This document shows, piece by piece, positions 1 to 9,852 of a stretch of 64,000 bases of DNA (the stretch's first letter is position 1; every line of letters starts with the position of its first letter). The translations under genes were made by a program, and so were the position numbers. The notes below the pieces were generated by a model. The model saw nothing but the letters and a program-made list of their open reading frames with translations. It was not told the DNA's origin and searched no databases. Source of the DNA: a bacterium (GTDB taxonomy: Bacteria > 4484-113 > JAFGCY01); NCBI GenBank assembly GCA_020849855.1, contig JADZFO010000056.1:52015-116014 (forward strand), in the 5' to 3' direction.

Positions 1-317
1 GTGTGGCCAAGGGCATCGGCCTGCATTTCAATATGGCTCATCAGTTCCGTCAGGCCGCCACTGCACTCAAAGGCGCTGATCAGATAGGGCCCGAATTCGC
101 TGTTGCCGCTGCCGCTTTTCTGGCCACTTGCCCCTGGTGGCAGAGCAAAGCCGGCGGGCCAACCCTCCGGGGGCCCGGGGCTATCCGCGCTCTCCGGGTC
201 GATGCCGTAAGATTCCAGCTGCCCCGGCCCATCGTCGCCGCTGCCTTCAATGCCCAGACAGGATGTGCAGCAGAGCAGCAGTGCACTCAGCAACAGGATT
301 GCCTGAGCCAGCCTCAT
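1..317 (-). CDS. Partial lipoprotein of unknown function (runs off the left edge)
   Basis: The minus-strand frame opens with ATG at 317, inside the TGA stop of the upstream gene (ATGA overlap), so the two genes are translationally coupled. The visible 105 residues start with a hydrophobic signal ending in a lipobox-like LCCTSC (Cys20), so the product should be a secreted lipoprotein. A Gly/Pro/Ser-rich linker follows, then a stretch reading like the start of a globular domain (GPYLISAFECSGG). The C-terminus lies outside the window. No family recognised. The frame was found by reading the edge directly. Confidence 0.6.
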   Translation of the reverse strand, partial: MRLAQAILLLSALLLCCTSCLGIEGSGDDGPGQLESYGIDPESADSPGPPEGWPAGFALPPGASGQKSGSGNSEFGPYLISAFECSGGLTELMSHIEMQADALGH

Positions 318-1084
318 CGCCAGCCTCTGTCATAGGCACTGGTGCTGGAGCCGTTTGTGCTGTAGTGGCATTCCACCCGCAGCCAGCCCTGCCAGGGATA
401 GCACTCTACCCGCACCACTTCATCCCGGCGGCCGTAGATGCTGGCAGAACCGCCGCTCTCCGGTCGCTCAGTTGTGCTGACCAGACGGAAGCCGCTGTCG
501 GAAAGATGGCGGCGATAGAAGTCATGCACCACACCGGTCACCGCCATGCTTTGCAGTCCCAGGCTGGCCTCGCTGGCCCCGCGCTGGCTGGCGTACACCA
601 GGGTCGCGCCGGGCATTGGGCAAAGCACGGCACTGGGGAAGCCGGGCGGATAGGCATCGCGGATCAGGCGCCCGTAGGCATAGAGATAACAGCGCTTGGG
701 GTTGAACAGCAGGTTGCGCTCGGTGCTGACCTGCAGCCAGCCCTGCATGCCGTTCTCGCCGGGCTCCATGCGCATCTGCAGGGTCCGCAGCGGTCCACGA
801 GCGATGCCGGAGGTTTGTTCGTCTGAGACCTCAATCGAGCTTTCGGCGAATCCGGCGCTTGCGTTGAGCACGTCAAAGTAGGCCGCCAGGCCCAGTGCGC
901 TCATGCCGCACTGAATGCCGATACGCAGGCCCTGGCTGTCCTCGCTGGACTCGCGGGAGTGGCCAGCCACGCTGCTCTCCGGAGGCAAGGGCAGATCCGC
1001 GGGCCAGTCGACGGGCAGCCCCGCCGCGGGCCAGGCGGCCGGCAGGGCGCCGGCATTACGAAGATCAAACTGCAGGAAACTCAT
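314..1084 (-). CDS. Hypothetical protein, 256 aa
   Basis: No family recognised. The protein has no signal peptide or membrane segment. Its C-terminal half contains VVHDFYRRHLSDSGFRLVS, a pattern (FYxxxLxxxG[FW]) common in small uncharacterised bacterial domains. The frame is open from an earlier ATG at 1126. I prefer the ATG at 1084 because TTCAAT lies six bases upstream, close to the leaderless-promoter pattern used elsewhere here, whereas 1126 has only a weak GATAGG. Its stop overlaps the start of the lipoprotein at 317, so the two probably form one transcript and may work together. Confidence 0.55.
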   Translation of the reverse strand: MSFLQFDLRNAGALPAAWPAAGLPVDWPADLPLPPESSVAGHSRESSEDSQGLRIGIQCGMSALGLAAYFDVLNASAGFAESSIEVSDEQTSGIARGPLRTLQMRMEPGENGMQGWLQVSTERNLLFNPKRCYLYAYGRLIRDAYPPGFPSAVLCPMPGATLVYASQRGASEASLGLQSMAVTGVVHDFYRRHLSDSGFRLVSTTERPESGGSASIYGRRDEVVRVECYPWQGWLRVECHYSTNGSSTSAYDRGWR

Positions 1085-1278
1085 GTGCTGATTGAACAGG
1101 CTAAAGCCACTTTGCGCAATCAACATTGCCTATCATCACTGCTGTCGCGAACAGGGTGCGCAATGCAGCCCTGGAACTGTCCACCACCAGCAGGAAAGTT
1201 TGTGCAAGTATGCGGTTAGGCTGCTCTTCAGGAACGGGTATCATTACTGATATGCCTTTGTGGGGAGGTTGGTCCAGA

Positions 1279-3537
1279 ATGCCCGCTGCTTTACGATTTC
1301 CCTTTCCCTGGAACCTGCTCAAGCTAATTCCACTGATGCTTGTGCCAACTCTGGCTGGCTGCGGCGGGTCAGGCGGTGCGGTCCTCGATCACGCCGACAA
1401 GTTTTTTAACACCGGGTTGCCCGCCCTGAGTGAGCTTCGCTCGACACAGGCGGCCGGTGACCATACGGTCCTGGCTTCAGCCTTTGATGCAATCAGTCCG
1501 GGGGTGGTCAAAGAAGGCAACTTCCCCCTGGAAGTCCTGCGCATGGACGCCAGCGACGGCGGGGGATTTGAGTGGGCTGTGTTCTCCTTTGATGCCGCGG
1601 CCACTGGTGAGGAACTGCTGGATGTCGCCGTGACAATGGCCAGTGAAAACGGCAGCATTGACCCAGCCTTCGCAGCGGTGAGTGACTTTTCGAACGGGCG
1701 CTGGCGGGTTGTCGGCCCCTTCAGTTCAGCTACAGCACCAGCCGATTTCACATTTGAATTGAACAGCGCGACTGACCTCTCGCCAGAGGGCAGGGTCTTT
1801 GTAGCGGTGATTTCACCTGTTGGCAGTGAGCTTCTGGTGGGCCTGCTCAACTTCCGCACACTGGCGCTCCAGAACCCAGCGGCTGATATCCAGGCGGACC
1901 TGACCAGCGGCGAAGCACCGCTCACGGTGAACTTCGATGCCAGCGCATCTGCGGACTCTGACGGCGAAATTGTGCTGTATGAGTGGGATGTGGCCGGCGA
2001 TGGCAACTTTGAAGCCAGCACTGGCCTCAGCCCGGCGCATCAGATCAGCTACTCCAACGGTGGGATCTTTAATGCAACTGTCCGGGTTACAGACAACGAC
2101 GGGCTGAGCTCTACTGCAGCCATTGAGATAACGGTGACGGAGGGCGGCAACATCCCGCCTCAGGCGGTTCTTGAGTCTGATGTCCTGGATGGCGAGGCCG
2201 AGCCAGGGTTCAGCGTCAACTTCAGCGCAGACCAGAGCTCTGACAGCGACGGTAGCATCACCTTGTACGAGTGGGACCTTGATTCGGATACGACAACCGG
2301 AACGAATGGCTTTGAGCTCAGCAGCGCTACGCCGGACCCCCAGCAGGTGACTTACAACAGCCCCGGGGAATTCCTGGTGCGCCTGCGGGTCACGGACGAT
2401 GGCGGTATCAGGCGGGTGGACACTCAGCGTATCGTCAGCCACGGCTGGATTCAGGTGCCAATCGACCAGATCGGCAACAACCAGAAAGCAAGCGGCTTCT
2501 CCCTGCGTGTTATCGGCAAGTTCCCGGCCCTCAGCTATCGCGATGGGGAACTGGCCGACCTGATCTATGCCCGCAGCAGCACCACGTTTGGCGCGGCGCC
2601 CGCCGACTGGAGCCTGACGGCAGTCACCTCGATGGGGGCGACTGTCAACACAGCGCTCTGCGAAGTGGCAGACCGGCCGGCGATCGCCTTCAACAACGAA
2701 AGCGGTTTGATCTATACCCGCAGCACAACGGCGAGCGGTGCCGACCCGGCGGACTGGGAGACGATCAAGGCCGATGGCGAAAGTGGCACCGGCGTGGCGC
2801 TGGAGGTAGTGAACGGGTTTCCGGCCATCAGTTATCGCGCTGGTGGTGCAGTCCCGCATAAGATCAAGTATGTGCACAGCGATGAAGCAACAGGTATCGA
2901 CAACGAGGGCTGGCTCAGCGTCCTGCTTGAGCAGGGCGGCAGTTTCAGCCCGTCGACTGACCTGACGGTTGTTGAGGGGAACCCGGCGGTTGCCTGGATT
3001 GCCGGCACGCCCGGCGGCAACGAGTTGAAGTATGCCCGCAGCGCTACGGCCGACGGCGGCGACAGCGCCGACTGGAGCGCGGTGTTGGCCGGCGAGCTCG
3101 CCGCGCCCAGCCAGCGGCTGGGGCTGACGGTTGTTGAGGGCAACCCGGCGCTCTGCTTTGGCTCGACACTGAGCGGCGGCCTGCGCCAGGGCTTTGTACG
3201 CAGCAGCAGCAGCCTTGGACAGAGTGGAGCGGACTGGTCGCCCTTCGAGCTGGACTCAGCAAACGGTACGGGCTCCTTCAGCAGTATTGCTGTAGTGTCG
3301 GGAGCTCCAATGGTGCTGTATGACGATGGCGACCAGCCGAACTCGCTGCGCCTTGCAGTCAGCTCGAGCGCCAGTGGCAGCGTACTGGCTGACTGGCAGA
3401 TTGAGGATGCCATGGCCGAGGGCGAGGGCATCGAGACCACCGCGCGGGATCTGGAAATCACCGAGGTGGACGGCTTCGCGGCGATTGTCTTTTTCAACAG
3501 CATCACGGATGAAGTGACCTATGCGATCAGGTTCTAG
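1279..3537 (+). CDS. PKD-domain surface lipoprotein with C-terminal repeats
   Basis: The 752-aa protein has a lipobox (VPTLAGC, Cys28), so it should be lipid-anchored. The start at 1279 is set by GGAGG ten bases upstream and by the signal peptide; the frame is open further upstream but that part lacks a signal. Residues about 85-185 hold an N-terminal domain (DASDGGGFEWAVFSF to VFVAVISP) shared with other lipoproteins here. Two PKD domains follow (about 198-289 and 289-388; WDVAGDGNFE, WDLDSDTTTG). Residues 390-752 are roughly 50-aa repeats with a YARS...ADWS signature and GNPA(V/L) strands, suggesting a beta-propeller-like fold (inference). A likely role is surface binding or adhesion. Its closest relative is the broken gene that follows. 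Confidence 0.85.
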   Translation: MPAALRFPFPWNLLKLIPLMLVPTLAGCGGSGGAVLDHADKFFNTGLPALSELRSTQAAGDHTVLASAFDAISPGVVKEGNFPLEVLRMDASDGGGFEWAVFSFDAAATGEELLDVAVTMASENGSIDPAFAAVSDFSNGRWRVVGPFSSATAPADFTFELNSATDLSPEGRVFVAVISPVGSELLVGLLNFRTLALQNPAADIQADLTSGEAPLTVNFDASASADSDGEIVLYEWDVAGDGNFEASTGLSPAHQISYSNGGIFNATVRVTDNDGLSSTAAIEITVTEGGNIPPQAVLESDVLDGEAEPGFSVNFSADQSSDSDGSITLYEWDLDSDTTTGTNGFELSSATPDPQQVTYNSPGEFLVRLRVTDDGGIRRVDTQRIVSHGWIQVPIDQIGNNQKASGFSLRVIGKFPALSYRDGELADLIYARSSTTFGAAPADWSLTAVTSMGATVNTALCEVADRPAIAFNNESGLIYTRSTTASGADPADWETIKADGESGTGVALEVVNGFPAISYRAGGAVPHKIKYVHSDEATGIDNEGWLSVLLEQGGSFSPSTDLTVVEGNPAVAWIAGTPGGNELKYARSATADGGDSADWSAVLAGELAAPSQRLGLTVVEGNPALCFGSTLSGGLRQGFVRSSSSLGQSGADWSPFELDSANGTGSFSSIAVVSGAPMVLYDDGDQPNSLRLAVSSSASGSVLADWQIEDAMAEGEGIETTARDLEITEVDGFAAIVFFNSITDEVTYAIRF

Positions 3538-3716
3538 GTTCGTGAGTGCAGCGCGCCAGGCGGATCCGCCTGAGCTGGACTGTTCATGTCCACTCAGCCC
3601 TGCAGGTCCGGGCCTGGTGTAGTATCCACTAGCCGTCTGAAGGCTGCTCCTGGATCACGGCTCCCGCCTGACTAACTCATTCGCGGGGTATGTCCTACTG
3701 CAAACTGGAGGCACTG

Positions 3717-5945
3717 ATGCGATTTCCTGCGACGATCATGCTTGTTACTGCGGCAGCGCTTTTGCTTGTGGCCTGCGGCGGAGGGAATACCGCCAGCCGG
3801 CTGGACAGCGCGCTCAATTCAGAGCAGCTGGCGGGTCTGCCAAAGCCGGCCGAACTGCGCGGGATCAGCGGCCAGGATGTGCTGAACCTCAGCGGCACGA
3901 CGACTGTGCGTCAGAGCCCCGGCTTCGATGCGCCGGTCCTGGAACCGGGCGTCGGCGTATTGGATGCCAGCGACGGCGGAGATTTCGAGTAGGCGGTCTA
4001 CAGCTTCATCGTCAACCCCGGCGAGCTCAACTCCGTCAACTTCATGGTGGAGTCGCGCAGCCCCGGCAGCAGCTGTTTCGTCGCCCTGGCTGACTTCAGC
4101 GCCGGGCGCTGGGTCTTCAATGCGCGTAACGACCTGCCGGACAGCGGGCTGACCGCCGCGCCGGCCCTTGGGCCGATTGACCCGGCGAAGCATGAGGACG
4201 GCGACGGCAACTACTTCGCGGCCATTGCTGTGCCGGTGGGCAGCCATGCGGCCGTGCATTCGATGCAGGGCATTGTAATCACCAATGATCCTCCGGTGGC
4301 AGCGTTAAGCGCCAGCCCGCTGCAGGCGGATGCGCCGGTCAGCATCTCCTACGACGCCAGCGCTTCCAGCGACATTGACGGCAGTATCATCCAGTATGAG
4401 TGGGACATGCAGGGCGACGGCATCTTCGAGCTCAATACCGGCACTGTGCCAAGCCACAGCGTTCTGCACGCAAGCCCGGCGGTTGTTGATGTCACGGTCA
4501 GGGTGACCGACGACGACGGTGCTACTGCCACCGCCAGCACCCAGGCCCTGGTGACGCAGAACGGCAACGTGCCGCCGATCGCAGTGCTGACCTCTGATGT
4601 AAGTGAAGGTGATGGCGAAGCCGGCTTCAGCGCACAGCTCTTCAGCGACTAGAGCGAGGATCTGGACGGCAGCATCGTGCAGTATGAGTGGGACCTTGAT
4701 GGTGACACCTCAACCGGAACCAATGGCTTTGAAGTCAGCAGCACCCAGCCGGATGTGCAGGCTGCACTTTTCAGCGCACCTGGCGAGCGTCGGATCCGGC
4801 TGCGTGTTACGGATGACGGTGGCCTGCAAAAGGTCGCCACGCTCGTCATAGTCAGCCACGGCTGGGCGGAAGTCAAAGTGGCAGATGTCAACGGCACCGT
4901 TGCCCCGAGTCTGGCCCAGATCGGGAAGGGACCGGCTATTGCCTTTTGCGGATCACCAAACTTCACCATTTCTTACGCTCGAAGTGATTCAGAGTTTGGG
5001 GACAAGCAAAGCGACTGGAGCCTGAGCCAGATTGCGGCCGATAAGTTCAACGTCGAATCCATCAATCTCGTTCAGGTGAAAGCCCGGCCCGCACTGGTCG
5101 CATCTCACGAGAACGGGTCATTTGAGGAAAGGCTGCACTATTACCGCTCTCCGAGCGGGGATCCGCTCATTGACTCTAACTGGGATTCATTTGAGCTGGC
5201 TGGAATAGCAGCCATTGAGGAAGGCAGCTGCGATCTGGCTGTCATCGCTGGCAATCCCGCTATAGTCGTGGATAGCCCGAACCTTGGGGTGGTTTACTCC
5301 AGGTCGGCCATGGACACTGGCGCGGATGCGTCTGACTGGGTGTTTGTTTCAGCTTCCGGGCAGGACCTGGACTTCCTTTCTTCACCCTGTCTGCAGGAGA
5401 TCAATGGCCGGCCTGCATTTGTGTCTCGCAAGGCCGGAGAGTCAATCGTCTACAGCCACAGCTCTACTCCTGAGGGCATGAATGCCGACGACTGGTCCAG
5501 CGTAGCCCTGCTCGAGGAATTCGTTTCTGAGGGAGCAGTGCATTACTCACTCGCACAAGCCGATGGCAACCCTGCCATCGCCTTCGGGTTCTCACTCTTC
5601 GGCAATGGCACCGAACTGCGCTTCTTCCGCAGCACCACGCCGGCCGGAGATTCACTGGCGGACTGGCAGAGTGTCTTTGTTGACGACGCCACGGGTTCCA
5701 CAGACAAGCCAGGGCTTCTGCAGCTGCCACTGCCTCTCATTCTTGCGCTGGATATTGGTGATCAGCTGGCATATGTCTACGAGAGCAGCAGCCCGGATGG
5801 CACACAGTCCACGGACTGGGGGGAACGGCGACAACTGAGCAGCTCTCCGGTGCTTAACTACTCGCACATCGTCCTGGATGGCCGACTGGCCATAGCCTTC
5901 TATGAGCCGATCGCTCAGGAAGTCAGATACGGCATTCTTTTCTAG
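3717..5945 (+). pseudogene. PKD lipoprotein paralogue interrupted by two in-frame TAG codons
   Basis: One continuous frame of 743 codons starts at ATG 3717 (GGAGG five bases upstream; lipobox LLLVAC, Cys20) and ends at TAG 5943. It has the same order of domains as the gene before it: N-terminal domain, two PKD domains, YxRS...DW repeats. Two TAG codons interrupt it at 3990-3992 (codon 92) and 4650-4652 (codon 312). Alignment with the upstream paralogue puts them where Trp (FEWAV) and Gln (ADQSSDSDGS) stand, each one base change from TGG or CAG. There is no frameshift and the rest of the frame is intact, so inactivation would be recent, or the codons are read through, or they are sequencing errors. 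Other genes here end in TAG, which argues against global amber reassignment. Confidence 0.75.
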
Positions 5946-6074
5946 CGGGCAGGATTGGTGTGCGGGTCAGGCCCGCGGGGCAGCATGCTGCAACTGTGAA
6001 CCTTCCTGCCGTATCATAGTCATATCAGTAGCGGCCAGCGCAGCCTTCTGCGCGCCCGCCGGGGTGGCTTGTAC

Positions 6075-7490
6075 ATGGACTCAACGCAGATTGCACCCAA
6101 GGCAGACGCCACGATTGTGGCCCCCGGTGTTGCGAACGCCGATGCAACGGCGGTCAGCACGGGGCGGGGCGACGCCACGGTCGTGGTCAGCCAGCCGGCG
6201 GCCGCAGGCGATGGGACGGTTGTCTCCAGCCGGGTGGCGAACATTGATCTGGCGGCCTTCAAGCCAACGGTCGAGTACCAGCTGCGGGCACACAACTCCT
6301 ATTCCCTGGCCGGGCAGACAGTGCAGAACTATCTGATGGCCGACATCCGCTCCTTTTTCGCGGGCGGGCTGCAGGCCCGTGCGCCGATTGCCCTGGCCAT
6401 CGCGATCGACCGCAGCGGCAGCATGGAAGGCAAGCCGATCGAGGCGGTCAAGACGGCGGTCGGCCTGATCGTCGACCAGCTTACAGAAGCCGACATGCTC
6501 TCCATCGTCACCTTCGGCGAAACGGTGGATGTGCTGATGCCGGCCAGCCGCGTGCTGAACAAGCAGCTGATCAAGGACCACATCGCGCGTATCCGGCCGA
6601 AGGGCACGACGAACCTCTTCTCCGGCATGGCCACGGCCGTCGAGCAGCTCATGGCGGCCCGGACGCCGCAGCTCCTCAGCCGGACCCTGGTGCTGACGGA
6701 CGGCGAGGCCAATGAAGGCATCACGGAGTACAGCGACATCATTGCCCAGGTGCGCGACTTCCGTGCCCGCGGGATGTGCATCAGCGCCATCGGCCTGGGC
6801 ATTGAGTACAACGAGGAACTGCTCAGCGGCATCGCCAAGACGAGCCGCGGGAACTATCACTACATCGACTCTATCGACCAGATCCCGCGGGTCTTCGACC
6901 GGGAGCTGAAGGACCTGTTTGGCACGGTGGCCACGGGTGTACGGCTGCGCCTGAGCCTGCCGGAGGGTGTCGAGCTGACACGCGTCTATGGCTACGAGTC
7001 GGGCAAGGGCAGTTCGGGCCACGGCTCGACGGTGACTGTCGACCTGCCGGATCTCGCCTCCGGCGAGTCCCTGCCTGTGCTGCTGCAGCTGGCCCTGCGC
7101 CCGCACAGCACAGCGCGCTACCGGGTGGCCAGCTCCGAGCTGGAGTTCACCTACTTCGGCCAGCAGCAGCGCCAGACCCTGCGCGGCGATTTTGTGATTG
7201 AGTTCACGACTGACAAGGACAAGATTCTCGCCGGCATCGACCCGATCGTCGAGGCCGCGATGCGCGAAAAGGACATCGCTGCCAACCTCAGCCGCGCGCA
7301 GCAGCTGATGAACCGCGATGTCGGCACGGCGACGATGATCATCCAGCAGGTGGCGCAGCAGCTCAGCGCAGCGGGCAAGACTGAGGACGCGACTCTGGTC
7401 GGCACAGCCCTGCTCAAGCTTCAGCGCGGCGATGTGCAGGATGCGACCAAGACGCTATCGGTCGCGGAGTTCGGGCTGGAGCGCAAGTAG
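6075..7490 (+). CDS. von Willebrand factor type A domain protein, 471 aa
   Basis: The VWA domain spans about residues 100-280 and has a complete MIDAS: DRSGSM (about 115), a Thr in KGTTNLFSG, and LTDGEANEG. Such domains bind ligands through a divalent metal. No signal peptide or membrane segment is seen, so the protein is probably cytoplasmic. The C-terminal part resembles Ca-activated-channel/VWA regulators, with a beta-rich segment and a final helical region. The first 50 residues hold four spaced (D)(A/G)TxV motifs. The start is ATG 6075, seven bases after GGGGTGG; a TTG two codons upstream is too close to that site. It converges on the polymerase gene. Confidence 0.85.
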   Translation: MDSTQIAPKADATIVAPGVANADATAVSTGRGDATVVVSQPAAAGDGTVVSSRVANIDLAAFKPTVEYQLRAHNSYSLAGQTVQNYLMADIRSFFAGGLQARAPIALAIAIDRSGSMEGKPIEAVKTAVGLIVDQLTEADMLSIVTFGETVDVLMPASRVLNKQLIKDHIARIRPKGTTNLFSGMATAVEQLMAARTPQLLSRTLVLTDGEANEGITEYSDIIAQVRDFRARGMCISAIGLGIEYNEELLSGIAKTSRGNYHYIDSIDQIPRVFDRELKDLFGTVATGVRLRLSLPEGVELTRVYGYESGKGSSGHGSTVTVDLPDLASGESLPVLLQLALRPHSTARYRVASSELEFTYFGQQQRQTLRGDFVIEFTTDKDKILAGIDPIVEAAMREKDIAANLSRAQQLMNRDVGTATMIIQQVAQQLSAAGKTEDATLVGTALLKLQRGDVQDATKTLSVAEFGLERK

Positions 7491-7540
7491 CTTTGGCAGG
7501 ACGCACGGATGCGCGCCCAGAGCTGTCCGAGTTCCACCAA

Positions 7541-7560
7541 GGGCGCACATCCGTGCGCCC
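7541..7560 (-). terminator. Hairpin directly after the polymerase stop codon
   Basis: A perfect 8-bp stem (GGGCGCAC/GTGCGCCC) with a 4-nt loop abuts the TAA stop of the polymerase on the minus strand. No T-tract follows, so it is either a weak terminator or a REP-type hairpin. A similar imperfect palindrome lies at about 7499-7518, just after the VWA gene, and could pair with it. Confidence 0.45.
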
Positions 7561-9828
7561 TTACGAGTCTTCCCCGCCTTCAAACAGGCCTTCGCCCTCG
7601 CTGGGTACCAGGAAGGCCTTAAGAGCCCTCAGCTTCTCATCCAGCTTCTTCTCGTAGAACTTGATGTTGTAGTCCGGGTTCGCCGGGTCGTATTGCCGAA
7701 TCGGCTTGGCCGCTTCAAAGGCTTTTACCGTGGCCTTCTCGCCGGTGATGTAGTAACTCACCTGGTCGCCGGCCCGCAGTTCGCGTTTCGCCGCCAACGC
7801 TACTTCGTATGCCGCCGCCTTGTTGCGGCCGCCGCCGCCGGTCTTGGCCCGGTACTGGGGCAGCGATTCGATCAGCGTATCAGTCTTGGCCAGCTGGCGG
7901 ATGTCAATGCGGCGCTCGCGGATCGCGCTCTTCAGCTCCTCATAACGCGCGTCGATCTTCTCCGGCTCGCCGCGCAGCACACAGGCGATGCCATACTGCA
8001 TGAAGGCGTGCAGGAAGGGCTCCAGCCCGCGGCTCTTCATGCCGCTGCCCTTGACGATGATTTCGCCATCACTGCACAGCAGGGCGTAATTCTTGACCTT
8101 GTGGCTGAGCATTGATGGGTAGAAACCGCCCAGCTCGACATTGATCCCATCCGGCAGATGCGTGCTGATCTTCGCCACCAGCGCTTCGCCGGCCTCCTGG
8201 CTCTCGACGCCCGCGGCGGTGAAGTAGACGCCGTCAGTATCGATCTCGATAATGCTCCCGCCTTCCTCGGACACGGCGTCGGCGAGCTGGTTGACCAGGA
8301 GCTGGCCGTTTCTGGTGATGTAGCCGGCCTGCTCGGCATCGGCCCAGTTCATCCTGCTGGTGCCTAGATAGCCGAAGAAGGAGTTGATGAAGATCTTGAA
8401 AGCGGCCTGACGCGCATCCGCCATGACCCGCACGTTCTTGTCCGGGTGCGTCCGCGCCTCCTTCTTCGCTTCCAGGCGCCGGGCGGTCAGCTCACGCAGC
8501 ATCGGCACATAGACATCGCCCGTATCCTGGCGCGGCTTGACGCCGTCCTTGAGCATGATGGATGGATACAGGCTGGCGATGTCGGCGTTCAGCACGTTTG
8601 GAATGATGCCGGTGCGGCGCAGTTCGGTATAGCCGCCGGTGGTGGTCCAGGTCTCGGCAGGCTCGGGGATGCTCTCGCCGCGGCGCAGATATTCGCGCAT
8701 CAGCAGGTGGTTGATCTTCACCGCGTTGCCGCGCACCACGCAGTCCTGCAGGGACAGCGGCAGCATCTGGCTCTGGGCGAAGTAGCTGGGCAGCAGCATG
8801 CGGGTGATCTCGGCCGCCGCGTTCAGCTCGTTCATCACATCCGCCTTGAGCTTGTCGCGATCACCTTCAAAGAGCTGGTCGTAATCCCAGGCAGCCAGCG
8901 GTTCGGGAAGGCCCAGGGCGGGCTCCAGGTAGTTGGCCACATAGGGCGCGTCATAGCGTTCCAGATCGCGCTTGACGATGTCGTAGTACTGGGTCAGGAA
9001 CCAGGTGTCCACCAGATGCCGCCCGGCCACATCCGCCCGCGGGTATTCAAGCTGCTTCTCGGCCGCCGGGGCGCGGGAGGAGCGCACCTTCATCACGCTG
9101 CCGTCGCGGCCCCAGTTCAGAAGCTGGGGGGCCTTGAGCTTCTGGGTCTTTATGCGCGAACAGATGTAGCCCAGACTGCCCTTGAAGAGGTCATGCCCGC
9201 AGATCACATCCGGGTCGCGCCTGGCGATCAGGTCGCGCAGGGCTCCGATCAGCGCGGCTTCGTCGCTCAGTCCGTCTTCGCCCATGGTCAGGATCTGCTG
9301 CCAGCCCTTGCCGTCGGAGAGGCCCAGCATGATGATGCGGTCTGTAGCCACGGCGGGGTCGGCATACTCTGCGCCGTCAGTGTTGTAGGCGCGCAGGGCG
9401 ATATAAAGCACCTGCAGGTCGTCCTGCACGAAGCCCTTGAAGAAAGTGCGGCCTGAGCTGAGCAGATACTCCGTCACGGCATCGGCTGCGCTCCAGCCAG
9501 GCTCGGCCTCGAAACTGTCCTTGTTCGCCCGGTAGGCCTTCGCCAGCAGCTTCTCAATCTCGGACTGCTGGTCCCAGTCGCTGCAGGCCACCATCCAGCG
9601 GTAGAGGTTCTCGCCCTTCAGTTCGCTGAGCTGCGGCTCAGGCTTTACCTGGTCCAGCAGCTCGCGGTGGCTGCAGAGCAGCCAGGGCTGGTAGGTCAGG
9701 TCTTCGCTGCGCGTTTCGCCGCCCGGCGAGCGCCACCACAGGGTCATGCCGCCCTTGCGCTCGGCCGCTCCCACAAGGCCCTCGCTGGAGTCCGCCCCGA
9801 AGAGCATCTGGATGCCTTCATTAGTCAT
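7561..9828 (-). CDS. Family B DNA polymerase with degenerate exonuclease motifs, 755 aa
   Basis: Polymerase motifs are intact: motif A (ADIASLYPSI, about residue 416), motif B (KIFINSFFGYLG, about 476), motif C (IDTDGVYF, about 528), and a KxKNYA element in the thumb-proximal region. The N-terminal 3'-5' exonuclease region is recognisable but its catalytic acids are gone: where family B polymerases have DIE, this reads YIALRAYN; Exo II reads GHDLFKGSL without the usual Asn and Phe-Asp; Exo III lacks the Tyr-xxx-Asp. So it should synthesise DNA without proofreading (inference), fitting a repair or translesion role. The start at ATG 9828 is supported by TACACT exactly six bases upstream; the frame extends upstream into simple repeats that read as low-complexity peptide and are not coding. 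Confidence 0.9.
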   Translation of the reverse strand: MTNEGIQMLFGADSSEGLVGAAERKGGMTLWWRSPGGETRSEDLTYQPWLLCSHRELLDQVKPEPQLSELKGENLYRWMVACSDWDQQSEIEKLLAKAYRANKDSFEAEPGWSAADAVTEYLLSSGRTFFKGFVQDDLQVLYIALRAYNTDGAEYADPAVATDRIIMLGLSDGKGWQQILTMGEDGLSDEAALIGALRDLIARRDPDVICGHDLFKGSLGYICSRIKTQKLKAPQLLNWGRDGSVMKVRSSRAPAAEKQLEYPRADVAGRHLVDTWFLTQYYDIVKRDLERYDAPYVANYLEPALGLPEPLAAWDYDQLFEGDRDKLKADVMNELNAAAEITRMLLPSYFAQSQMLPLSLQDCVVRGNAVKINHLLMREYLRRGESIPEPAETWTTTGGYTELRRTGIIPNVLNADIASLYPSIMLKDGVKPRQDTGDVYVPMLRELTARRLEAKKEARTHPDKNVRVMADARQAAFKIFINSFFGYLGTSRMNWADAEQAGYITRNGQLLVNQLADAVSEEGGSIIEIDTDGVYFTAAGVESQEAGEALVAKISTHLPDGINVELGGFYPSMLSHKVKNYALLCSDGEIIVKGSGMKSRGLEPFLHAFMQYGIACVLRGEPEKIDARYEELKSAIRERRIDIRQLAKTDTLIESLPQYRAKTGGGGRNKAAAYEVALAAKRELRAGDQVSYYITGEKATVKAFEAAKPIRQYDPANPDYNIKFYEKKLDEKLRALKAFLVPSEGEGLFEGGEDS

Positions 9829-9834
9829 GCAGAG

Positions 9835-9840
9835 AGTGTA
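9835..9840 (-). promoter_or_regulatory. -10 element for leaderless polymerase mRNA
   Basis: TACACT six bases before the ATG, with no Shine-Dalgarno. The -35 position falls inside the adjacent heptamer repeat. Confidence 0.55.
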
Positions 9841-9852
9841 TCTAAAGCCGAA

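Noticed and set aside
3717..5945. Genome-wide reassignment of TAG
   Set aside because: Intact genes, including the adjacent paralogue and the MoxR and VWA genes, end in TAG at the expected length.
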